This document shows, piece by piece, positions 7,946 through 14,487 of a stretch of 14,487 nt of DNA. The position numbers were made by a program, and so were the translations under genes. The stretch is from Chloroflexota bacterium (GTDB taxonomy: Bacteria > Chloroflexota > Dehalococcoidia > Lucifugimonadales > UBA826): assembly GCA_002718095.1 (NCBI GenBank), contig PBDP01000009.1, positions 1 through 14,487 of the forward strand, read 5' to 3'. The notes below the pieces were generated by a model, which was not told the origin of the DNA, ran no database searches, and saw only the letters and a program-made list of their open reading frames with translations. Within the stretch, counting starts at the first letter, position 1. Each line of letters starts with the position of its first letter.

Positions 7946-10351
7946 ACTTCTATCTTCACTTGGAGTTTCTCTACCTCCTCGATCTGTATCAGTAGGTTCA
8001 ACTCTTTCAGCCTCTCGTGTTACTGTGGTGCTTTCTCTAGCTTCCTCTTCTATTATTGGCTCTCTATTTGTATTATCTGAATCTGGTTGAAGGTCTTGAC
8101 GTTCCTCTACGATTTCAGGGTCGTTCCTTACAGGGTCTGGGTCTGATTCAGGTTCTCTTCGTTCGGTTTCTATAATAGCCTTTTCTTCTACATTGTCTTC
8201 TGGCTTTACATACTCTTCTCTAACAGAATCCTCATTTCCGCTATCAATAGAATCCTTCACAGTTTCTTTTTCAGTTTCGACCTGACCTTCTTCAATTACT
8301 GGATCAGAATCTATAGTTACTCTGGGTGTTTGTATATCATTTAATATCTTTTCTGATATCTCAGTATTGGATGCTTCTTTTAAGGATTTTTCAGCCCTTT
8401 TAACTATATCGATCTGTTCGGAAATTTCCATTAATCTTTTAGGGTCACTTTCAATTTTATCTATTGAATTCATGGATGTTGTAATGGATATTAATTTGTC
8501 AGAAAGGGATGGAGGTAATCCTTCTATTTTAGTTATTTCTTCTCTAGATTGGATTTGAGTAATTGAATCCTCCTTTTCCTTATATATTCGGTAATCCCCT
8601 TTTGTTTTTTCTTCTATAATTATCCCGTCTGTAGTTCTATGTATGGATTCTCCAGAGCTCAATTTAATTGTTGTAGCCCCATCCGTAAAAGATCCTACTA
8701 TATTGCCTTCTGAATCTTTAATGAAGCTACTTTTGATCCCATCAGAGTATTCAACAGCATAATTTCTTTCGGATGTTTTTGATATGTCTGTGCCGTCAGG
8801 AAATTTCAGCCTCAGGGCTTGATCTTTTGACTTTATAAACTGGATTCCATCTTCGTTTTTGATGGACCGTAAGGGTACGTCTATGTCGTCCATAGAGCTA
8901 TTAAATGAATCGATAATTTCTCCTGTTTTGATATCTGTAATCTTTACCTCATTAATAATTCCGTTATTGAAATCTGACTCATATTGTTCATCTTTGTCAG
9001 ATTGATAGAGAGCGGAGGATAAACTTGTGGATTGCCTTACTTCTGTAACTGATTTCGATGCGACAACCGTTTGTATGTCACCGTTACTAGAGGATTTGAT
9101 TTTTAATATTTGCAAGTCTCTGTCTTCTTCAAAGTCGTCTTGAATTGTTATATTGGGTACAGTTCCTTTTAGGGTTGTTGTTGGGTTTCCGTTTCCGGAA
9201 TGCAGCAGTGTGAATTCATTATCTGACTTAGAGTTTGTTTCTAAAGATACTGTAAATTCTGATGTTTCAGGAGGAAGATAAATAACTTTTACTCCATGTC
9301 CAAATGTTACTCCAGGCATAATGTAGGTTTTTGCATCTTCTATACCGATATTACTGGAATCAGGTCCAAATATTATAGAATTTTCGTATTCATCAGATAC
9401 AGTAATAGTTGTCTCTTGGTTAGAATCGGTGTTAAGTATTAAAACTGATCCACTTCCTTGTAAATCGTCAGAAGTTTTTTCGCAGAAAAAACATTTGAAA
9501 TTATCATTTTGAACCGTATGGGGTATTAAAGCCATGCTACCTTTGCCGGATTCCTCCCATATTCCTGCCTGAGATTCAGGGTTTTCATGAGCTCCTTGGT
9601 AAGTCCAAGTTCCATTATTGCTTACCTCAATAGATCTTACTTGTCCTGGCCAATTACTGTCGTAAACATCAATGACGAATCCACTATTAAAGTCTTCTAT
9701 GCTTATGGGAGTGACTGAATGGGCTCCATTTGATGAATATAAATTTAAAGTTACGGGAGTAGTTAATTTACCATTATTTGGCGATAAGGTTTTTTGTAAT
9801 TCAGATACTATTTCTAAAGGATATTTTGTAATAGATTCATCGAGCTTATTTCTGAATTCTTCAGTAAATTGAAGCATATGCCAACGGGCTATTTCGTGAT
9901 CTGTTTGCTTAGATCTTTCGAGTTCAAATATTATTTCTTTGTCGATAGAGATATTTCCTGTAAATAAATTGCTAGACATTGCACTAAAGCCGTAGCAGAG
10001 GCCGTTTCCTAGAACCAAATTTAATTGATCTAAGAAATCGATTACTCCAGGATATGGATTGCATTCACTGCCACTTCCTTGTGCACAGATTCCGTTTTCT
10101 CCAAAGAAATCTATTAAATCTTTAGTTTTTATACTGGAATTATTGCTACCTCCAGAAAAATTTTTGAATCCAAAGCCGTCTTTTTCGGGATTAAATACTT
10201 GTAAAGTATGGATATCTTCATTGAGTGTTTTATCTGGCACATTAACGGATGCCACTTCAGGTAATACAGGAGATTCACTAGATGGGGAACATGCTATCGG
10301 TATAAGCACTACCAGTGACACAAATATGTAATTCAAAATCATTTTTGGCAT
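7922..10351 (-). CDS. Lipoprotein with papain-like cysteine protease-type domain and acidic repeat tail
   Basis: From the ATG at 10351 the protein is 809 residues. A signal peptide ends in lipobox IPIAC (Cys21). Residues about 80-260 carry GNGLCYGFSAMS (Cys119), NGAHSVTPI (His211) and VIDVYDSNWPG (Asp231/Asn233). This Cys, His, Asp/Asn order and spacing fits papain-fold peptidases, and the pattern G-x-C-x-G-x-S followed by YD-x-N-x-P is known from uncharacterised predicted cysteine peptidases; activity is inferred. A CxxC pair follows (287/290). Residues about 500-585 are short beta repeats with FPDGT, YSDGI and TDGAT turns, resembling TCP10/CENPJ C-terminal-type sheets. Then come a probable coiled coil (about 630-672), a long Glu/Asp/Arg-rich tail (about 680-788) and an SSRSRSRY end. 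In-frame starts also exist at 10357 (ATG) and 10381 (TTG). I prefer 10351 because the likely promoter -10 (10390-10395) would leave almost no leader before the TTG. The gene converges on the propeller genes. Confidence 0.75.
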   Translation of the reverse strand: MPKMILNYIFVSLVVLIPIACSPSSESPVLPEVASVNVPDKTLNEDIHTLQVFNPEKDGFGFKNFSGGSNNSSIKTKDLIDFFGENGICAQGSGSECNPYPGVIDFLDQLNLVLGNGLCYGFSAMSSNLFTGNISIDKEIIFELERSKQTDHEIARWHMLQFTEEFRNKLDESITKYPLEIVSELQKTLSPNNGKLTTPVTLNLYSSNGAHSVTPISIEDFNSGFVIDVYDSNWPGQVRSIEVSNNGTWTYQGAHENPESQAGIWEESGKGSMALIPHTVQNDNFKCFFCEKTSDDLQGSGSVLILNTDSNQETTITVSDEYENSIIFGPDSSNIGIEDAKTYIMPGVTFGHGVKVIYLPPETSEFTVSLETNSKSDNEFTLLHSGNGNPTTTLKGTVPNITIQDDFEEDRDLQILKIKSSSNGDIQTVVASKSVTEVRQSTSLSSALYQSDKDEQYESDFNNGIINEVKITDIKTGEIIDSFNSSMDDIDVPLRSIKNEDGIQFIKSKDQALRLKFPDGTDISKTSERNYAVEYSDGIKSSFIKDSEGNIVGSFTDGATTIKLSSGESIHRTTDGIIIEEKTKGDYRIYKEKEDSITQIQSREEITKIEGLPPSLSDKLISITTSMNSIDKIESDPKRLMEISEQIDIVKRAEKSLKEASNTEISEKILNDIQTPRVTIDSDPVIEEGQVETEKETVKDSIDSGNEDSVREEYVKPEDNVEEKAIIETERREPESDPDPVRNDPEIVEERQDLQPDSDNTNREPIIEEEARESTTVTREAERVEPTDTDRGGRETPSEDRSSRSRSRY

Positions 10352-10389
10352 TGTCATCTCATTAAAAGAAACGATTATCAATTCATCTA

Positions 10390-10421
10390 ATTATAGCCCA
10401 TTTATGATTAAAACTTGACAA
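10390..10421 (-). promoter_or_regulatory. Promoter candidate for the cysteine-protease-like lipoprotein
   Basis: On the minus strand a perfect TATAAT (10390-10395) lies about 40 bp before the chosen ATG. A TTGTCA (10416-10421) upstream has a long 20-bp spacer, so the -35 is uncertain while the -10 is good. The predicted transcript start, near 10383, gives a leader of about 30 nt. Confidence 0.5.
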
Positions 10422-10444
10422 CCCGAAAGAATAACCTTGATAAT
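10415..10444 (+). promoter_or_regulatory. Sigma-70-type promoter for the fasciclin gene
   Basis: TTGACA (10415-10420), an 18-bp spacer and GATAAT (10439-10444) form a near-consensus promoter. It puts the transcript start near 10451, about 50 bp before the ATG at 10502. Its -35 overlaps the candidate -35 of the opposite promoter. Confidence 0.6.
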
Positions 10445-10487
10445 AATATGTGTAATTAAAAACAATGATGTGTATTTTATTTAACAG

Positions 10488-10494
10488 AGAGGAG
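10488..10494 (+). promoter_or_regulatory. Strong ribosome binding site of the fasciclin gene
   Basis: AGAGGAG lies 7 bp before the ATG at 10502. It is the best Shine-Dalgarno match in the window and, with the near-consensus promoter, suggests high expression. It fixes the start codon. Confidence 0.8.
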
Positions 10495-10501
10495 AATTGA
10501 T

Positions 10502-11056
10502 ATGATTGCTAAGAAAAGGTTATTGATGGTCGGGGTTCTTATGTCCGTTATGCTGATGGCTTCATTTGCATGCGGTGATGAAGAAGAAGTAGTTCTGGAG
10601 CCGACCGCTGTTGAAGTAGTCGAAGAGGTCGCTGCAGAAGAGCCAGCACAAACAGTTGTCGATATAGCAGTAGCAGACGGTAGATTTACTACACTGGTTA
10701 CAGCGTTGGGGGCAGCAGATCTTGTCGGTGTATTAAGTGGAGAAGGTCCATTTACAGTCTTTGCACCTACAGATGATGCGTTTAACAACTTACCAGAAGG
10801 TACGCTAGATAGCCTCTTAGCTGATATCCCAGCTCTAACAGATGTGCTCTTATACCATGTTGTAAGTGGAAAAGTAATGGCTGCAGATGTAGTCGGATTA
10901 GATTCAGCTGAAACAGTACAGGGTAGCTCTGTAGGCATTTCAGTTATGGGTGAAAGCGTTATGGTTGACGACGCAAATGTCATCATAACTGACATCGAAG
11001 GATCTAACGGGGTTATACACGTAATTGATGCGGTAATAATTCCCGCTGCAGAATAG
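10502..11056 (+). CDS. Fasciclin (FAS1) domain lipoprotein
   Basis: A 184-residue predicted lipoprotein. The signal peptide ([11 protein letters not shown]...) ends in lipobox SFAC with Cys24, followed by a Glu/Val/Ala-rich acidic linker (about 26-48). A single FAS1 domain fills residues about 50-182: it has the two family signatures, [10 protein letters not shown] (85-94) and [11 protein letters not shown] (169-179), and the LLYHVV motif with the conserved Tyr-His (118-119). FAS1 domains mediate adhesion or carbohydrate/protein binding outside the cell; no enzymatic role is expected. The length is typical of bacterial single-domain FAS1 proteins. The gene stands alone, with its own promoter, a strong ribosome binding site and a strong terminator, which points to an abundant monocistronic product. 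Its codon use looks somewhat richer in GC than the propeller genes, in line with high expression. Confidence 0.95.
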   Translation: MIAKKRLLMVGVLMSVMLMASFACGDEEEVVLEPTAVEVVEEVAAEEPAQTVVDIAVADGRFTTLVTALGAADLVGVLSGEGPFTVFAPTDDAFNNLPEGTLDSLLADIPALTDVLLYHVVSGKVMAADVVGLDSAETVQGSSVGISVMGESVMVDDANVIITDIEGSNGVIHVIDAVIIPAAE

Positions 11057-11079
11057 ATATATAGAATAATATGTCTATA

Positions 11080-11125
11080 CCTCAGGGCTGGTTATTTATA
11101 AATCAGTCCTGAGGTTCACTTTTCT
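11080..11125 (+). terminator. Rho-independent terminator of the fasciclin gene
   Basis: Arms at 11080-11093 (CCTCAGGGCTGGTT) and 11101-11114 (AATCAGTCCTGAGG) pair over 14 bp with two G-U pairs around a 7-nt loop ATTTATA. A T-rich stretch (TTCACTTTTCTT) follows. It lies 24 bp after the stop codon and is the clearest terminator in the window. On the minus strand no T-run follows it, so it is less suited to stop transcription of the lipoprotein gene at 11202. Confidence 0.85.
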
Positions 11126-11201
11126 TAGATACTTTTTTTGCATTCTTAAAAATGCTGGAATCAACAAACCTGCAAATAATAAAAGACCTTCATTACAATA
11201 T

Positions 11202-12338
11202 CTATCTAGGAGTTGTTATTCCGTTTAATTCTTCGATCGATTCATAAATACAGCCAGGTCTTACCATTGCATCTTCATCGTATATGTTTGTGTTTTCATT
11301 CCATTGTTCATAGTAAAACATCAAACTTATAACACTAGTTAAAGATACTGCAGAAGTCATATCATCTAAATACAACATAGGACAATGATTCATAAAATGC
11401 CCTGATCCAATTTGCTCAAATACTGTTAATTCAGTTCTGCCATTTATCCCTGAATTATTGTAATCGTCCCAATTGCCAACATATCCTATTACCTGACCAG
11501 CTTTTACCATACTTCCTTCTGAAATTTCTTGCCCGTCAATTTTTAAAGGAAGAGGACATTTCAGTTGATAAATATTTTTTCTGTCACAATCTATACTAGT
11601 TATGTGGTCTATAGATATTCCCCAGTTTGAAGACATGGTTGGCTTGATGATAATTTCCCAATCATCTTGTGTGTATCCTTCTGTTGGTTGCCATTTGATA
11701 TATGTTATGACTCCATCAATAGGGGATACTAATACTGTGTCTGCGGGAGCTTTTATTTCAAAGTTGGGATTGTAATACTGATCTTGTTGACCTTCATTAT
11801 GTATTCTTCCAAATTCATCAAATACTAGATGAGTATGATTTTCATTAAATATTATGTCTCCAAACGTTTTTGAATAAGCATCATAGTAAGGTCCGAAATT
11901 TTTAATTAGTAAATTTTGCAAAGATATTTTTGGAGATTCTTGTTGAGTCATACTACCGCCAGGCATGATGTTTATTAGGTCTTTCATCATATTTACACTA
12001 TCGTCTGAACTCCATTCTTTTTCTTCTTCTGACCATTCACTGAATTCTTCTGACCACTCTGTAATTCCTTGAGACCATTCGGTCATTTCTTCTGCTAACT
12101 TGTTTAATTCTTCTTGCTGCTCAGGGATAGATGATGAATTAGGATCCGATGAAGATATTCTGATACTTTCTTCTAGATTGATTGTTATATCATTTCCCGG
12201 GTCATTCACTGACTGCGCAGATACAGAGTTTACAAATTGGGAATTCCCATCTTGGATTTCTATAGTATTTTTTTGATCGTTACTACAGCCCAAGATAATT
12301 AATAAAATTGAAGTAGTTAAGAGTAGATATTTATACAT
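11202..12338 (-). CDS. Lipoprotein with degenerate M23/LytM-like domain and EWS heptad repeats
   Basis: From the ATG at 12338 the protein is 378 residues. It begins MYKYLLLTTSILLIILGC with lipobox Cys18. A Ser/Asn/Glu-rich linker leads to four heptads starting EWS (residues 87-114), likely helical. Residues about 165-310 resemble the barrel of M23/LytM peptidases: HLVFD (170-174) matches the HxxxD zinc motif, VSPIDGVITYI the core strand, SIDHI (His245) a later strand and VKAGQVIGYVG (278-288) the typical turn. However, the place of the HxH motif reads LTVFE (304-308), so at least one zinc ligand is missing and the protein is probably not an active peptidase. It may bind peptidoglycan or act as a scaffold or activator, as other inactive LytM proteins do. 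A TTG at 12353 is an alternative start that would overlap xth by 11 bp; the ATG lies 4 bp after the xth stop. No obvious terminator follows the gene. Confidence 0.7.
   Translation of the reverse strand: MYKYLLLTTSILLIILGCSNDQKNTIEIQDGNSQFVNSVSAQSVNDPGNDITINLEESIRISSSDPNSSSIPEQQEELNKLAEEMTEWSQGITEWSEEFSEWSEEEKEWSSDDSVNMMKDLINIMPGGSMTQQESPKISLQNLLIKNFGPYYDAYSKTFGDIIFNENHTHLVFDEFGRIHNEGQQDQYYNPNFEIKAPADTVLVSPIDGVITYIKWQPTEGYTQDDWEIIIKPTMSSNWGISIDHITSIDCDRKNIYQLKCPLPLKIDGQEISEGSMVKAGQVIGYVGNWDDYNNSGINGRTELTVFEQIGSGHFMNHCPMLYLDDMTSAVSLTSVISLMFYYEQWNENTNIYDEDAMVRPGCIYESIEELNGITTPR
11997..12080 (-). repeat. Four tandem 21-bp units coding for EWS heptads
   Basis: The units encode EWSQGIT, EWSEEFS, EWSEEEK and EWSSDDS, one after another. 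Trp and Ser are constant at positions 2 and 3 of each heptad, and the other positions are mostly acidic. The seven-residue period puts the Trp on one face of a helix, as in a short coiled coil. Confidence 0.85.
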
Positions 12339-12342
12339 GTTA

Positions 12343-13098
12343 TTAGATATCAATTTCTATGCTTACAGGACAGTGGTCTGATCCCATAATGTCTGCATGA
12401 ATAGAGGCACTTTTTAAATTTGAAGATAATATATTTGAGATGCAGAAATAATCTATTCTCCATCCAACATTTCTATCTCTTGATCTTCCCATATAACTCC
12501 ACCATGTATAGTTATCACCTTCATTATTAAAATGTCTGAAAGTATCAATAAATCCATGATTGACAATATTATCGAATCCTCGTCTTTCTTCTATTGTAAA
12601 GCCGGCATTACGTTCATTCGATTTTGGGTTTTTCAGATCGATTTCTTTATGAGCAACATTTAGATCACCACAAAATATAACTGGCTTTGTTTTTTCAAGC
12701 TCAATAACATAATTTAAGAAATCTATATCCCATTCATTTTCTCTATAGCCAAGTCTAGATAGATCTCTTTTAGAATTTGGAGTGTATACAGTAACAAGGT
12801 AAAAATTTGGATATTCTAATGCTATGACTCTTCCTTCAGAATCATGCTTTTCTATACCAAGATCATTTTTTACATTTATAGGAGTATCTTTTACTAATGC
12901 TAATGTACCTGAATAGCCTTTTTTTTCTGCACTATTCCAGTATTGTGTATATCCTGGTATTTCTAGTTCAACTTGATCAGGATTGGCTTTTGTTTCTTGA
13001 ATACAAAATATGTCAGCATTTATGTCATTAAAGAAATCTAAGAATCCCTTTTTTAAACAGGCTCTTATTCCGTTTACATTCCAAGATACAAGTTTCAT
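12343..13098 (-). CDS. xth: Exodeoxyribonuclease III / AP endonuclease
   Basis: A 251-residue member of the ExoIII/APE1 family. It is an Mg2+-dependent enzyme that cuts DNA 5' of abasic sites in base excision repair and has 3'-phosphodiesterase and 3'-5' exonuclease activity. All key residues are visible: Asn7 (SWNVNG), Glu35 (QETKA), Tyr105 (VYTPNS), Asp145 and Asn147 (GDLNVAH), Asp216 (WRIDYF), and Asp241-His242 (GSDHCPV). The length is normal for the ExoA subgroup, so the gene is complete. AAGGGA, about 6 bp before the ATG, serves as ribosome binding site. The start is only 22 bp from the 3' end of tRNA-Leu, and the next lipoprotein gene follows after 4 bp, so all may share one transcript. 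Confidence 0.97.
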   Translation of the reverse strand: MKLVSWNVNGIRACLKKGFLDFFNDINADIFCIQETKANPDQVELEIPGYTQYWNSAEKKGYSGTLALVKDTPINVKNDLGIEKHDSEGRVIALEYPNFYLVTVYTPNSKRDLSRLGYRENEWDIDFLNYVIELEKTKPVIFCGDLNVAHKEIDLKNPKSNERNAGFTIEERRGFDNIVNHGFIDTFRHFNNEGDNYTWWSYMGRSRDRNVGWRIDYFCISNILSSNLKSASIHADIMGSDHCPVSIEIDI

Positions 13099-13120
13099 AA
13101 TATTCCCTTTTAATTACTTA

Positions 13121-13206
13121 TGGTGCCGAAGGAGGGATTTGAACCCACACACCCATAAGGATACTACGTCCTGAACGTAGCGCGTCTACCATTCCGCCAC
13201 TTCGGC
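13121..13206 (-). tRNA. tRNA-Leu (anticodon CAG), CCA encoded
   Basis: On the minus strand the acceptor arms GCCGAAG (13200-13206) and CTTCGGC (13125-13131) pair fully. The anticodon stem CTACG/CGTAG holds loop TTCAGGA with anticodon CAG at 13171-13173. The T-loop region reads GGTTCAAATCC, and the long variable arm is typical of a class II leucine tRNA. Discriminator A (13124) and CCA (13121-13123) are encoded. Length is 86 nt. Confidence 0.95.
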
Positions 13207-13219
13207 GTTATGAAATTTA

Positions 13220-13295
13220 TGGTGGCAACGGGTGGATTTGAACCACCGACCTAACGCTTATGAAGCGCTCGCTCTAACCCCTGAGCTACGTTGCC
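13220..13295 (-). tRNA. tRNA-Met (anticodon CAU), probably elongator, CCA encoded
   Basis: On the minus strand the acceptor arms GGCAACG (13289-13295) and CGTTGCC (13224-13230) pair fully. The D arm is GCTC/GAGC, and the anticodon loop TTCATAA places CAT at 13260-13262. A G1-C72 pair and no GGG/CCC anticodon stem argue against initiator tRNA. The acceptor closely resembles E. coli elongator Met (GGCTACG). A CAU-reading tRNA-Ile2 with modified C34 cannot be fully excluded. CCA is encoded at 13220-13222, and the tRNA lies 13 bp from tRNA-Leu. Confidence 0.88.
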
Positions 13296-13330
13296 ATTTA
13301 TGATTTCGAAATACAAATGATACAACATAA

Positions 13331-14487
<1,157 letters not shown>

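Noticed and set aside
8000-8350. Separate gene for the acidic repeat tail of the minus-strand lipoprotein
   Set aside because: The frame runs on without stop from the lipoprotein domain, and no internal start with a ribosome binding site was noticed.
10477-10995. Open frame of 172 codons antisense to the fasciclin gene
   Set aside because: It lies almost wholly opposite a clear FAS1 gene with a strong ribosome binding site, and its Ser/Thr/Ala-rich product is what the reverse of that gene would give.
11140-11155. GCATT/AATGC stem next to a T7 run as terminator for the minus-strand lipoprotein gene
   Set aside because: The stem has only 5 bp, and on the minus strand it is followed by A's, not T's, so the orientation is wrong.
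13220-13295. Initiator tRNA-fMet
   Set aside because: It has a paired G1-C72 and lacks the GGG/CCC anticodon stem typical of bacterial initiators.

Overview
The window is an AT-rich bacterial segment dominated by predicted exported proteins, followed by ordinary housekeeping genes. Both tRNAs carry an encoded CCA. The signal peptides are lipoprotein-type, and the fasciclin lipoprotein has a very acidic linker straight after its lipid-attachment cysteine. Together with the low GC this style recalls streamlined marine lineages such as SAR202-type Chloroflexota. That placement is inference: no rRNA or other strong marker is present.

Region 1 (about 65-7920, plus strand) is a tandem duplication of a two-gene unit. 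Each unit has a small lipoprotein of about 230 residues with a possible FN3-like domain, then a large protein of about 1,000 residues with Asp-box (BNR) beta-propeller repeats and a C-terminal CARDB-like domain. The genes within a unit are 3-5 bp apart. The two copies are clearly paralogous and share the leader upstream of the first gene. The large protein of copy 1 has a lipobox cysteine; in copy 2 it is gone.

Region 2 (7922-10351, minus strand) is one convergent gene for a lipoprotein with a papain-like Cys/His/Asn arrangement, a beta-repeat region and a long acidic, low-complexity tail. Its 3' end and that of the second propeller gene form a perfect 14-bp inverted repeat that also encodes the Ser-Arg tails of both proteins.

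Region 3 (10390-11114) holds back-to-back promoters, a FAS1 (fasciclin) lipoprotein gene with a strong ribosome binding site, and a strong hairpin terminator.

Region 4 (11202-13295, minus strand) reads tRNA-Met(CAU), tRNA-Leu(CAG), exodeoxyribonuclease III (xth), then a lipoprotein with a degenerate M23/LytM-like domain and four heptads starting Glu-Trp-Ser. The spacing suggests one transcript.

Region 5 (13296-14487, plus strand) is a promoter/leader with a palindrome and T-runs, followed by purA (adenylosuccinate synthetase), cut off by the window end.

The most unusual parts are the duplicated lipoprotein/propeller pair with its changed anchoring and the convergent cysteine-protease-like lipoprotein that shares a C-terminal tail with it. 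No mobile element, CRISPR array or known defence system is visible.
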